DNA from: Alphaproteobacteria bacterium
Lineage (GTDB): Bacteria > Pseudomonadota > Alphaproteobacteria > Rhizobiales > Hyphomicrobiaceae
Assembly (NCBI GenBank): GCA_018830445.1
Contig: JAHJSN010000212.1
Span: 1-56,899 of the forward strand
Direction of reading: 5' to 3'
DNA: 56,899 nucleotides
Positions 1 to 9,128 of this stretch are shown here, piece by piece (position 1 is the stretch's first letter; each line of letters begins with the position of its first letter). The notes under the pieces were generated by a model. That model saw only the letters and a list, made by a program, of their open reading frames with translations, had not been told where the DNA came from and made no database searches. Position numbers and translations under genes: made by a program.

Positions 1-1
1 C

Positions 2-115
2 TACGAGAAGGGCATTCGGATCAAGAAGTCCGAGATGAAGCGCCTCGACATCGAAGGCGATGCGTTCCATCCTGAATGGAACTACACGATTAAACCAAGG
101 CGCCACGACCCGTAG
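2..115 (+). CDS. C-terminal end of an ISAzo13-like transposase (partial)
   Basis: An open frame enters from the left edge and ends at TAG 113-115. The 37 visible residues finish with FHPEWNYTIKPRRHDP. From memory, a tail of the form F-H-x-E-W-N-Y-T-I-x-P is typical of ISAzo13-family (DDE_Tnp_ISAZ013) transposases. The catalytic residues lie outside the window, so it is unknown whether the element is intact. No clear terminal inverted repeat could be picked out in the 154 bases before the next gene, which has its own promoter space. The family call rests only on this tail. Confidence 0.6.
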   Translation, partial: YEKGIRIKKSEMKRLDIEGDAFHPEWNYTIKPRRHDP

Positions 116-269
116 CGGTTATCGTTGAAGGTGTCCTAAGTGCGAGTTCATGGTGCGTTAAGCCCCGAAAAGCTTAAGAACGTTTAACTACACGGTTGCG
201 CCGTCTCCGGCTAAGACAGTCACGATGATCGATCGCAAGCGCACGCAAACCTAACTGGAGAATTGCCTG

Positions 270-2138
270 ATGGTCCAACGCGCAACGAGCCTGGTGAAAA
301 CCGGCCTCTCCGCCTTCGCGGCGCTCGCCGTACTCCTTTCAGGCAATGCGCAGGCCGACGACACGCACCATCATGCCCTTTCGCTCGTCGGCGAACCCAA
401 GTTCGGTCCCGACTTCGAACACTTCGACTGGGTCAACCCGGATGCACCCAAGGGCGGAACCTTGCGGGTTGCGGCGCTCGGTTCCTTCGACTCTCTCAAT
501 CCCTTTACCATCAAGGGGGAAGTGGCCAACGGCATCGGATCGCTTGTCTACGATTCATTGATGACTGGCAGTCTCGATGAACCCTCCACCGAATATGGTC
601 TCGTCGCCGAATGGGTCTCCTACCCGGAGGATTATTCTTCCGCGACATTCCAGTTGCGCGAAGCCCCCCGCTTCCATGACGGCAAGCCGATCACCGTCGA
701 AGACGTCATCTTCTCGCTTGAGGCGGTCAAGAAGGCCCACCCGCTCTACAACCTCTATTACAAGAACGTGATTTCCGCCGAAAAGGTCGGCGAGCGCCAG
801 GTCAAGTTCACCTTCGACATGAAGGGAAACCGCGAACTGCCCCAGATCCTCGGTCAACTCCCGGTCCTTCCGAAGCACTTCTGGGAGGCGAACGGCCGCG
901 ACGGCGAGACCCGCGACCTGTCGAAGACGACCATGGAGCCGCCGCTCGGCTCGGGTCCTTACCGCATCAAGGAGGTCAACCCCGGTCGAGAGGTGATCTA
1001 CGAGCGGGTAGAGGACTATTGGGCCAAGGACCTGCCGGTTCGCCGCGGAATGTACAACATGGATGAGGTCCGCTTCATCTACTTCAAGGACAACACCCCC
1101 GCCTTCGAGGCGTTCCTTGCCGGGCTCGTCGATTACCGCCAGGAATCGAGCGCCAACTACTGGGCGACCCGCTACACCACCGACGCGATCAAGTCCGGCA
1201 AGATCAAGAAGGAACAGTTGAAGGATGGTAGCGTCGCCCCGATGCAGGCGTTCGTGTTCAACACCCGCCGCAAGCAGTTCGCCGACCCGCGCGTCCGCCG
1301 CGCGTTGAATTACGCCTTCAATTTCGAGGCGATGAACAAGTCGCTGTTCTACGGCAGCTACATCCGCGTCGGCAGTTATTTCGACAATTCCGAACTGGCT
1401 GCCAAGGGCCTGCCGGAAGGCCGCGAACTCGAGATCCTCAACGGTTTCAAGGACCGCGTTCCCCCCGAAGTCTTCACCGAAGTCTGGCAGAACCCCAAGA
1501 ACGACTCCCCGACTGATTTCCGCAACAACCTGCGCATGGCCATGGGGCTTCTCAAGGAAGCCGGCTGGACCTTGAAGGACGGCAAACTTGTCGATGCTTC
1601 CGGCTCGCAGATGGCAATCGAGTTCCTGATCGCCCAGCCGATCATGGAGCGCATCATCGGCGCCTACATCGAGGATCTGAAGAAGATCGGCATCGACGCG
1701 CGCGCCCGTCTCGTCGATTCGAGCCAGTATCAGCGCCGGTTGGAGAATTTCGACTTCGATTCGGTCACCGCGACGTTTTCCCAGTCGCACTCGCCCGGCA
1801 ACGAACAGCGTGAATTCTGGGGTACGGCGGCGGCCGACAAGCCGGGTTCGCGCAACCTCGTAGGCATCAAGAACCCGGTCGTCGATGAACTGATCGAACT
1901 CCTCGTGCAGGCCAAGTCGCGCGAAGAAGTCGTCGCCGCCACGCGCGCCCTCGACCGCGTGCTGTTGTGGAACCATTACCTCGTTCCGCAGTGGCACTTC
2001 CCCTTCGACCGTATCGCCAGCTGGGACATTTTCGGCCGCGCCGAGAAACTGCCTTCGCAGGCCCCCAGCGCCGTCATCAATACCTGGTGGATCGACAAGG
2101 CCAAGGCCGACAAGCTCAAGAACGAACGCGGGATGTGA
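270..2138 (+). CDS. yejA: Periplasmic peptide-binding protein, YejA-like (copy 1)
   Basis: This is a solute-binding protein of the SBP_bac_5 family, 622 residues, for an oligopeptide ABC importer. An N-terminal signal peptide (hydrophobic run about residues 9-28, ending near NAQA) points to the periplasm. The mature part opens with the YejA-type sequence HFDWVNPDAPKGGTLR and later has PPLGSGPYRI, both typical of the family. ATG 270 has GGAG nine bases upstream. It is followed after 44 bases by a paralogous binding protein and then by yejB, yejE and yejF, all on the same strand, so it belongs to one importer operon. In other bacteria YejABEF imports microcin C and other peptides; the substrate here is inferred only. 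Confidence 0.9.
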   Translation: MVQRATSLVKTGLSAFAALAVLLSGNAQADDTHHHALSLVGEPKFGPDFEHFDWVNPDAPKGGTLRVAALGSFDSLNPFTIKGEVANGIGSLVYDSLMTGSLDEPSTEYGLVAEWVSYPEDYSSATFQLREAPRFHDGKPITVEDVIFSLEAVKKAHPLYNLYYKNVISAEKVGERQVKFTFDMKGNRELPQILGQLPVLPKHFWEANGRDGETRDLSKTTMEPPLGSGPYRIKEVNPGREVIYERVEDYWAKDLPVRRGMYNMDEVRFIYFKDNTPAFEAFLAGLVDYRQESSANYWATRYTTDAIKSGKIKKEQLKDGSVAPMQAFVFNTRRKQFADPRVRRALNYAFNFEAMNKSLFYGSYIRVGSYFDNSELAAKGLPEGRELEILNGFKDRVPPEVFTEVWQNPKNDSPTDFRNNLRMAMGLLKEAGWTLKDGKLVDASGSQMAIEFLIAQPIMERIIGAYIEDLKKIGIDARARLVDSSQYQRRLENFDFDSVTATFSQSHSPGNEQREFWGTAAADKPGSRNLVGIKNPVVDELIELLVQAKSREEVVAATRALDRVLLWNHYLVPQWHFPFDRIASWDIFGRAEKLPSQAPSAVINTWWIDKAKADKLKNERGM

Positions 2139-2182
2139 CCACTCGCGTCTCGCAGCGACGTCCCCCAACAACAGGAGCGCCG

Positions 2183-4027
2183 ATGCGACGGGCCAGGCAA
2201 TTGACTTCGGCAATGATGACAGCGACCGTGGCATCCTTGGCGATACTGCTGAGCGTCACCGCGGCCCTCCCATCGAGTCCGTCCCACGGCCTGTCCGCCT
2301 TCGGTGAACTGAAATACCCCGTCGGCTTCCAGCATTTCGATTACGTCAACCCCGATGCGCCGAAGGGCGGCCGTATGTCGATGATCGGCACCGCCGGCCT
2401 GCCGACGTTCGACAGCCTCAACGATTTCATCCTCAAGGGCGACCACGCCCAGGGCCTCGAATATATCTACGACTCCTTGATGGTGCGCGCCGACGACGAG
2501 CCCGATGCTGTCTATGGCCTCATCGCCGAAACCGCGGAACTGGCCGACGACCGCAAGTCGGTGGTCTTCAAGTTGCGCGCCGAGGCCAAGTTTGCCGACG
2601 GCACCCCGGTCACCGCCGGCGATGTCGTCTTTTCCTTCGAAGCGCTGAAGCACAAAGGCCACCCGCTGTTCCGCTTCGGGCTTCGCGACGTCACCAAGGC
2701 CGAGGCGCTCGACACGCTGAGCGTTCGCTACCAGTTCGAAGGCGATCGCCTGCGCGACCTGCCGCTGTTCGTGGCAACCCTTCCGGTTCTGCCGAAGGCG
2801 TTCTATGACAAGCATCCCTTCGAGGAGACATGGCTGGTCAAGCCGCTTGGGTCCGGCCCCTACGAGGTCGCCGACTACAAGGCCGGCACCTTCATCACCT
2901 ATAAGCGCCGCGACGGCTACTGGGGCAAGGACCTCCCCGTCAATCGCGGCCGTTTCAACTTCGACCAGCTGCGCTACGAGTATTACCGCGACCGTACCGC
3001 CGAGCTTCAGAACTTCTTGAACGGCAACTTCGATTTGCGCGAGGAGTTCACCTCCGTCGACTGGGCGACGGCCTATAACGTGCCTGCCGTCAAGGACGGA
3101 CGCATCCTGCGCTTGACGCTCCCCGACAAGTCGCCGTCCGGTGCGCAGGGCTTCATGATCAATACCCGGCTTGAAAAATTCAAGGACAAGCGCGTCCGCA
3201 AGGCGCTCGACTACGCCTTCGATTTCGAGTGGTCGAACAAGAACCTGTTCTATGAACTCTATAAGCGCACCGCCAGCTACTTTGAAAACTCCGACATGAA
3301 GGCTGCCGGAAAGCCGTCCCCGGAAGAACTCGCCCTGCTCGAACCGTTCCGCGATTCACTCGACGCGGCGGTGTTCGAGGAGGTCTACACGCCACCCGTG
3401 ACGTCCGGCCAGGGGCAGGACCGCAACCTCTTGCGTGAAGCGGACCGTCTGTTGAGCGAGTCCGGCTGGACCTTGAAGGATGGCAAGCGCGTCGATGCCT
3501 CCGGCAAACGCTTCGAGATCGAATTCCTGATCTTCTCGCCGACATTCGAGAGGATCATCAACCCCTATATCGACAACCTGCGCCGCCTCGGTATCGACGG
3601 CAAGATCCGCCTCGTCGATTCGGCCCAGTACGAACGCCGCAGAAAGACATTCGACTTCGATCTCACGACGACGCGCTACGTGCTGCGTCTGACGCCGGGC
3701 GTCGAGATGAAGAACTACTGGGGTTCCTCGACGCGCGACGTCGAAGGCAGTCTCAATCTTCCCGGCATTGCCGACCCGGTCATCGATGCCTTGATCGACA
3801 AGGCCCTTGCCGCGAATACCCGTGACGAACTGCGCACCGCCACCCGCGCCATCGACCGCATCCTGCGCTCGAGCCACTATTGGGTGCCGCACTGGTACAA
3901 GGCCTCCCATAACGTCGCCACTTGGGATAAGTTTTCCTGGCCCGCGATAAAGCCCGATTATGACCGCGGCATCATCGAGACATGGTGGTATGACAAGGAG
4001 AAAGCTGCCAAGCTCTCGGCGCGTTAG
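2183..4027 (+). CDS. yejA: Periplasmic peptide-binding protein, YejA-like (copy 2)
   Basis: A second SBP_bac_5 protein of 614 residues, clearly paralogous to the gene before it: it has HFDYVNPDAPKGGRMS near the mature N-terminus, KPLGSGPYEV in the middle, and a similar WxxDKxKAxKL end. The frame is open upstream to 1967 inside copy 1, but ATG 2183 is chosen because it follows ACAGGAG and gives a signal peptide (hydrophobic about residues 12-30). The gene lies 68 bases before yejB. Two binding proteins sharing one permease/ATPase set suggest that the importer takes two different peptide classes, or reflect a recent duplication. Confidence 0.88.
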   Translation: MRRARQLTSAMMTATVASLAILLSVTAALPSSPSHGLSAFGELKYPVGFQHFDYVNPDAPKGGRMSMIGTAGLPTFDSLNDFILKGDHAQGLEYIYDSLMVRADDEPDAVYGLIAETAELADDRKSVVFKLRAEAKFADGTPVTAGDVVFSFEALKHKGHPLFRFGLRDVTKAEALDTLSVRYQFEGDRLRDLPLFVATLPVLPKAFYDKHPFEETWLVKPLGSGPYEVADYKAGTFITYKRRDGYWGKDLPVNRGRFNFDQLRYEYYRDRTAELQNFLNGNFDLREEFTSVDWATAYNVPAVKDGRILRLTLPDKSPSGAQGFMINTRLEKFKDKRVRKALDYAFDFEWSNKNLFYELYKRTASYFENSDMKAAGKPSPEELALLEPFRDSLDAAVFEEVYTPPVTSGQGQDRNLLREADRLLSESGWTLKDGKRVDASGKRFEIEFLIFSPTFERIINPYIDNLRRLGIDGKIRLVDSAQYERRRKTFDFDLTTTRYVLRLTPGVEMKNYWGSSTRDVEGSLNLPGIADPVIDALIDKALAANTRDELRTATRAIDRILRSSHYWVPHWYKASHNVATWDKFSWPAIKPDYDRGIIETWWYDKEKAAKLSAR

Positions 4028-4095
4028 CCAGACTTGGTCAGCGCGAACCGAGTGATCCCTTCCCGCCTTTTTACACAGATGAAACCCGATTCCAG

Positions 4096-5232
4096 ATGGT
4101 CGCCTACCTCATCAAACGCTTGCTCCTGATCCTGCCGACGCTGTTCGGCATCATGCTGGTGAGCTTTGTCGTCATCCAGTTCGCTCCCGGCGGTCCGGTC
4201 GAACGCATCATTGCCCAGATCCAGGGCCACGACTCGTCCCTCACCGGGCGCATCACCGGCGGCAGCGGCGACGGCCTCGGCGGCGGCGCCCAGTCCCAGG
4301 CGGGTCAGGGTTCGGTCGATGCGGCAGCCTCCAAGTACCGCGGTGCCCAGGGTCTCGACCCCGAATTCATCAAGAGCCTCGAAAAGCAGTTCGGCTTCGA
4401 CAAGCCCGCTCACGAGCGCTTCTTGAAGATGATGTGGAGCTATATGACCTTCGACTTCGGCCAGAGCTATTTCCGCGACGTGCCCGTGCTGACGCTCGTC
4501 GCCGAGAAGCTGCCGGTTTCCATTTCCCTCGGGATTTGGATGACGCTGCTCGCCTATCTGATTTCGATCCCGCTCGGCATCCGAAAGGCGGTCAACGACG
4601 GCACTCCCTTCGATGTCTGGACATCGGGTGCACTCGTCGTCGGTTACGCCGTTCCCGGCTTCCTGGTCGCCGTTCTGCTTCTCGTTGTCTTTGCCGGCTC
4701 GTCGTTCTTCCAATGGTTCCCCTCGCGCGGCCTTCATTCGGAGATCTATCAGGGCTTCACCTTCTGGGAATGCACGACGAATCTGGGCTGCGTCGGCGAC
4801 TACTTCTGGCACCTCACGTTGCCGTTGATCGCGCTGGGTCTCGGCGCCTTCACCACCTCGACCTTCCTGACCAAGAACTCGTTCCTCGACGAGATCCGCA
4901 AGCAGTACGTGCTGACCGCAAGGGCCAAGGGGTTGAGCGAGAACCAGGTGCTCTACGGCCATATCTTCCGCAACGCCATGCTGCTCATCATCGCCGGCTT
5001 CCCCTCCGCGTTCATCCACGCGTTCTTCACCGGATCGCTGCTGATCGAGACGATCTTCTCACTCGATGGGCTGGGCCTCCTCGCCTATGAGTCGATTGAC
5101 AAGCGCGACTATCCGGTCGTCTTCGCGACGCTGTGGATTTTCTCGTTGATGGGGCTCGTCGTGAACCTCATCTCCGATTTCGTCTACACACTCGTCGATC
5201 CCCGCATCGATTTCGAAAGCCGGGAGGTCTGA
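4096..5232 (+). CDS. yejB: Peptide ABC transporter permease YejB
   Basis: Inner-membrane permease of 378 residues (BPD_transp_1 family), one half of the channel for the Yej peptide importer. The N-terminus MVAYLIKRLLLILPTLFGIM with APGGPVERI after it matches YejB. A Gly/Ser/Gln-rich stretch at about residues 49-75 extends the first periplasmic loop. The cytoplasmic coupling motif region (ARAKGLSENQVLYGHIFRNA) is present, and several membrane helices follow. ATG 4096 has only a weak ribosome site. The stop is four bases before the start of yejE, which suggests translational coupling. Confidence 0.92.
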   Translation: MVAYLIKRLLLILPTLFGIMLVSFVVIQFAPGGPVERIIAQIQGHDSSLTGRITGGSGDGLGGGAQSQAGQGSVDAAASKYRGAQGLDPEFIKSLEKQFGFDKPAHERFLKMMWSYMTFDFGQSYFRDVPVLTLVAEKLPVSISLGIWMTLLAYLISIPLGIRKAVNDGTPFDVWTSGALVVGYAVPGFLVAVLLLVVFAGSSFFQWFPSRGLHSEIYQGFTFWECTTNLGCVGDYFWHLTLPLIALGLGAFTTSTFLTKNSFLDEIRKQYVLTARAKGLSENQVLYGHIFRNAMLLIIAGFPSAFIHAFFTGSLLIETIFSLDGLGLLAYESIDKRDYPVVFATLWIFSLMGLVVNLISDFVYTLVDPRIDFESREV

Positions 5233-5235
5233 GCC

Positions 5236-6438
5236 GTGGACGCGAAAACCCAGGACCTTGCCCCTCAGGCGCGCCCGTCGATCGAAGGCGGAATGCCCTT
5301 ATGGCCGGCGCTTGCCGACCGCTTCGCCCTGTCGCCGATCAACACCCGCCGCTGGGAGAACTTCAAGGCCAACCGCCGCGGTTATTGGAGTCTGTGGATC
5401 TTCCTGGCGCTGTTCGGCATCTCGCTGTTCGCCGAATTCATCGCCAACGACCGGCCGCTGCTGGTCAGCTACAAGGGTGAAATACTCACGCCCGTTTTCG
5501 TCGATTATCCCGAATCCAAGTTCGGCGGTTTTCTCGCCGTGACCGACTATCGCGACCCCGTCAACATCGAGGAGATCGAAGCGAACGGCTGGATGATCTG
5601 GCCGCCGGTCCGCTATTCCTACACCACGATCAACCGCGATTATCCGCGCCGCAAGGGCGAGGACGGCCTCTGTCTCGGTTTCCCCGCCCCGCCCCCGTGG
5701 GCATCCAACCGCGCCTATTGCGAAGCTCCCCCCGACCAGATGCAGCGCTTCACGTCGATCTGGAACGCCAACTGGCTCGGCCTCGACAATCAGGGCCGGG
5801 ATGTGCTGGCCCGCGTCATCTACGGCTTCCGTGTTTCGGTCATCTTCGGTATCCTGCTCACCATCATGGCCTCCGCCATCGGCATTGCCGCCGGTGCCGT
5901 ACAAGGGTACTTCGGCGGCATGACCGACCTGGTTTTCCAGCGCGTATTGGAGATCTGGTCGTCGGTGCCGTCGCTGTTCGTCCTCATCATCATCTCTTCG
6001 GTTCTGGTGCCCGGCTTCTGGACGCTGCTGTTCGTCCTCCTCCTGTTCCAATGGGTGTCGCTTGTCGGCGTCGTTCGTGCCGAATTCCTGCGCGGGCGCA
6101 ACTTCGAATACATCAAGGCGGCGCGTGCTCTCGGACTGTCGGATACGACCATCATGTGGAAACACCTGCTTCCCAACGCCATGGTCGCGACCCTGACGTT
6201 CCTGCCCTTTCAGCTTTCCGGTTCGATTTCCGCGCTGACCGCACTCGACTTCCTCGGGCTCGGACTGCCGCCGGGATCGGCATCGCTCGGAGAATTGCTG
6301 CTTCAGGGCAAGAAGCACCTGGAAGCTCCATGGCTGGGCCTCACCGGGTTCTTCGCTCTCGCCATCATGCTGTCGCTTCTGATCTTCATCGGCGAAGCCG
6401 TCCGCGACGCGCTCGATCCGCGCAAGACGTTCAAGTGA
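5236..6438 (+). CDS. yejE: Peptide ABC transporter permease YejE
   Basis: Second permease of the Yej importer, 400 residues, somewhat longer than the E. coli protein as I recall it. It begins with GTG 5236, preceded by GGGAGG that overlaps the end of yejB. An N-terminal cytoplasmic segment of about 45 residues leads to TM1, then a large periplasmic loop, then five membrane helices. The EAA-type loop (IKAARALGLSDTTIMWKHLLPNA) that contacts the ATPase is clear. It sits between yejB and yejF with gaps of 3 and 13 bases, so the three are almost certainly cotranscribed. Confidence 0.92.
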   Translation: MDAKTQDLAPQARPSIEGGMPLWPALADRFALSPINTRRWENFKANRRGYWSLWIFLALFGISLFAEFIANDRPLLVSYKGEILTPVFVDYPESKFGGFLAVTDYRDPVNIEEIEANGWMIWPPVRYSYTTINRDYPRRKGEDGLCLGFPAPPPWASNRAYCEAPPDQMQRFTSIWNANWLGLDNQGRDVLARVIYGFRVSVIFGILLTIMASAIGIAAGAVQGYFGGMTDLVFQRVLEIWSSVPSLFVLIIISSVLVPGFWTLLFVLLLFQWVSLVGVVRAEFLRGRNFEYIKAARALGLSDTTIMWKHLLPNAMVATLTFLPFQLSGSISALTALDFLGLGLPPGSASLGELLLQGKKHLEAPWLGLTGFFALAIMLSLLIFIGEAVRDALDPRKTFK

Positions 6439-6451
6439 GGGAGCGGCCGAC

Positions 6452-8095
6452 ATGACCAATAACGCCTCGGAAACACTTCTTCAGGTCCGCAATCTTTCGG
6501 TCTCCTTCACCCAGGGCAGAACCGAAACGCTTGCCGTAAACCGCGTCTCCTTCCGGATTGCGCGTGGCGAGGCTGTCGCTCTCGTCGGCGAGTCGGGTTC
6601 CGGCAAGACGGTCTCCGCCCTGTCGATCCTGAAGCTCCTGCCCTATCCTGCCGCCTCCCACCCATCCGGTGAGGTTTTCTTCCAGGGCCGCAACCTGCTT
6701 GCTTCCGGCGAGAGCGAACTGCGCGAAATTCGCGGCCGGCGCATTTCCATGATCTTCCAGGAGCCGATGACCTCGCTCAATCCGCTGCACACCATCGAGA
6801 AGCAGGTTGGCGAAGTCCTGAAGGTCCATCGCGGACTCGATGAATCGGAGGCCCGCGTCCGCGTCCTCGAACTTCTGCACAAGGTCGGCATCCGCGATCC
6901 CGAGCGGCGGCTGCAGGCGTTCCCGCATGAATTGTCCGGCGGTCAGCGCCAGCGCGTCATGATCGCCATGGCGCTTGCCAACGAACCCGACCTCCTGATC
7001 GCCGACGAACCGACCACCGCGCTCGATGTGACGATCCAGGCGCAAATCCTCGACCTGTTGAAGGATCTGAGCCGTGAGATGGGCATGGCCCTCCTCCTCA
7101 TCACCCACGATCTCGGCATCGTTCGCAAAATGGCGCGCCGCATCTATGTGATGAAGTCCGGCGAAATCGTCGAGGAGGGCCTCACCGATGCGATCTTCGA
7201 CGATCCAAAGCATCCCTACACCCGGCACCTGCTCGCCGCCGAACCGAAGGGCGAGCCGCCGGAATACGATACCGCCGCCCCCGTGGTCCTGAAAACCGAC
7301 GACCTCAAGGTCTGGTTTCCGATCAAGACCGGCCTCCTGAAGCGCACCACCGATTACGTCAAGGCCGTCGATGGCGTATCCCTCGAACTGCGTGAAGGCC
7401 AGACGGTCGGCGTCGTCGGCGAATCGGGTTCCGGCAAGACCACCCTTGGCTTGGCGCTGTTGCGCCTTGTCGCCTCCAGGGGTCCCATCGTTTACATGGG
7501 CAGCAACATCGACACATTGAATTCGAAACAGATGCGGCCGCTGCGCAAGCAGATGCAGATCGTCTTCCAGGACCCCTACGGTTCCTTGTCGCCGCGTCTC
7601 TCAGTCGGGCAGATCATCGAGGAAGGCCTGATCATCCAGCAACCCAACCTCGACTATGAGGCTCGCCGCGACCGCGTCAGCGCCGCACTAACCGAAGTCG
7701 GCCTCGATCCAGACTCCCAGGACCGTTACCCGCATGAGTTTTCCGGAGGTCAGCGTCAGCGAATCGCCATCGCCCGCGCCATGGTGCTCGAGCCCAAATT
7801 CATCATGCTCGACGAACCTACCAGCGCCCTCGACATGAGCGTCCAGGCCCAGATCGTCGACCTGCTCCGCGACCTTCAGAAAAAGCGCGATCTTGCCTAC
7901 CTGTTCATCAGTCACGACCTTCGGGTCGTGCGTGCGCTATGCAACTACGTGATCGTGATGCGCGCCGGGTTGGTCGTCGAGGAGGGACCGGCCGAAGCGA
8001 TTTTCGAATCACCCAAAGAGGCATATACAAGGGCGCTTCTTGCAGCCGCACTGAACCTCGAAGTGGCACCCGAAGCGGAACTGGAAGCAGGTTGA
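6452..8095 (+). CDS. yejF: Peptide ABC transporter ATPase YejF (two nucleotide-binding domains)
   Basis: A fused double ATPase of 547 residues that powers the Yej importer from the cytoplasmic face. The first domain has Walker A GESGSGKT at residues 46-53, signature LSGGQRQR and Walker [13 protein letters not shown]. The second repeats the set, with Walker A near residue 322, signature FSGGQRQR and Walker [13 protein letters not shown]. Both halves look catalytically complete. The oligopeptide-transporter C-terminal extension ([12 protein letters not shown]) follows the first domain. It is the last gene of the operon. A short hairpin at 8092-8114 lies at its end but lacks a T-run. Confidence 0.93.
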   Translation: MTNNASETLLQVRNLSVSFTQGRTETLAVNRVSFRIARGEAVALVGESGSGKTVSALSILKLLPYPAASHPSGEVFFQGRNLLASGESELREIRGRRISMIFQEPMTSLNPLHTIEKQVGEVLKVHRGLDESEARVRVLELLHKVGIRDPERRLQAFPHELSGGQRQRVMIAMALANEPDLLIADEPTTALDVTIQAQILDLLKDLSREMGMALLLITHDLGIVRKMARRIYVMKSGEIVEEGLTDAIFDDPKHPYTRHLLAAEPKGEPPEYDTAAPVVLKTDDLKVWFPIKTGLLKRTTDYVKAVDGVSLELREGQTVGVVGESGSGKTTLGLALLRLVASRGPIVYMGSNIDTLNSKQMRPLRKQMQIVFQDPYGSLSPRLSVGQIIEEGLIIQQPNLDYEARRDRVSAALTEVGLDPDSQDRYPHEFSGGQRQRIAIARAMVLEPKFIMLDEPTSALDMSVQAQIVDLLRDLQKKRDLAYLFISHDLRVVRALCNYVIVMRAGLVVEEGPAEAIFESPKEAYTRALLAAALNLEVAPEAELEAG

Positions 8096-8280
8096 CCGGT
8101 CTGCCGCCGTCCGGTCCGGCTTCGGGTTGAGCAAATAAACTTATATATTTTCCGGGCCGATTGCTCCGGTTTCATCGTTGGAATAACGTCCGCACACTGC
8201 CCTGGCGGGAACTTCACGCGTAATTTTCGACCCGCTCCTGGGCATTGTGTCCACCAATATACCGGGGAAGGTCGAACAAA

Positions 8281-8685
8281 ATGGGAATGCTATCGGAATT
8301 TCGCGAATTCGCAATCAAGGGCAATATGGTCGACATGGCCGTCGGTATCATCATCGGTGGAGCATTCGGCACGATCGTCCAATCGCTGGTGAAGGACGTC
8401 ATCATGCCGCCGATCGGCATGCTGCTGGGCGGGGTCGACTTTTCCGACATCAAGCTGACGCTCGCCGAAGCCGCTGGCGGCAAGGATGCCGTGACGATGA
8501 ACATCGGTGTGTTCTTGAATAACGTGATCAGCTTCCTCATCGTCGCGTTCGCGGTGTTCATGCTGGTCAAGGCGGTCAACACAATGCGCGCCAAGTTCGA
8601 AAAGCAGGCGGAGGCCGCACCCGCCGCACCGACCGCGACCGAGGCCTTGCTGGCCGAAATCCGCGACGAACTGAAGAAAAAATAA
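8281..8685 (+). CDS. mscL: Large-conductance mechanosensitive channel MscL
   Basis: Pressure-release channel of the inner membrane that opens during osmotic downshock. It has 134 residues, the normal MscL length. The N-terminal amphipathic helix [20 protein letters not shown] is followed by TM1 ([20 protein letters not shown]), a periplasmic loop, TM2 (about residues 78-100), and a charged C-terminal helix. The frame extends upstream to 8245, but ATG 8281 fits the family and has GGGGAAGG about ten bases upstream. It is monocistronic, and a strong hairpin follows the stop. Confidence 0.95.
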   Translation: MGMLSEFREFAIKGNMVDMAVGIIIGGAFGTIVQSLVKDVIMPPIGMLLGGVDFSDIKLTLAEAAGGKDAVTMNIGVFLNNVISFLIVAFAVFMLVKAVNTMRAKFEKQAEAAPAAPTATEALLAEIRDELKKK

Positions 8686-8691
8686 CTCATT

Positions 8692-8731
8692 GATCTGGCG
8701 AAGTCCGGCGAACGCCGGCCTCCGCCAGATC
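8692..8731 (+). terminator. Hairpin just after mscL, probable terminator
   Basis: A nested palindrome: GATCTGGCG at 8692-8700 pairs with CGCCAGATC at 8723-8731, and inside it CCGGCG (8705-8710) pairs with CGCCGG (8713-8718). It begins seven bases after the mscL stop. No T-run follows, so it may stabilise the message end rather than act as a classical rho-independent terminator. Confidence 0.5.
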
Positions 8732-9128
8732 GGCAACAGCGGCATCGTCCGGCCGGCATGCCAGGCGAAAGCGACCTGACCAAATCGTTTGAATCTATAT
8801 CAGCCCTCGAAATCGCAGTGTTTTTTCCAAAATTTCCCCTGCGAACAGAACGACGCATTGACCGCACGCCCGATGATCGGCAATAGAAGACCCAGGGTGG
8901 AAAAAGTTACGTTTGCAGCCTTCTGTGCCGACTGTTGATACGGTGGATCGCTACGCGGTGATGGTGGCCCCAAAGCGAGGGGCGAGGTCGCATCGCGCCG
9001 GCGGATTTCGCGATACCAAGAGTTGACGTCGGGCCCGCTGGGTATCTCCGCCTCCAGTCTATTGGGAACAGCAACATCGCTGAAGCGTGAGACGGCGCCG
9101 GCAGGCCGGCCCGAACCGGACAACGGAT
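8732..9128. other. Intergenic stretch between mscL and the TauE/SafE gene
   Basis: About 400 bases without a convincing gene. Short open frames here lack ribosome sites and recognisable residues. The stretch presumably carries the promoter of the TauE-TIGR02186 pair. I see no clear repeat or operator. Confidence 0.4.

Noticed and set aside
1967-2182. N-terminal extension of the second YejA-like gene
   Set aside because: The extension lies inside the first gene, has no YejA-like residues, and would bury the signal peptide. ATG 2183 has a good ribosome site.
555-2234. 559-residue open frame on the minus strand
   Set aside because: It is antisense to the first YejA gene, with Val/Asp/Gly-rich shadow composition and no family motif. 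Other long antisense frames were rejected for the same reason (for example 4024-5019, 5299-6459, 12684-13586, 22309-23214, 31586-33166, 35780-37093, 44281-45516, 47313-48347, 49174-50196).
8092-8114. Terminator after yejF
   Set aside because: GACCGG with CCGGTC forms a short stem with an 11-base loop, but there is no T-run and the stem starts inside the stop region; too weak to call.
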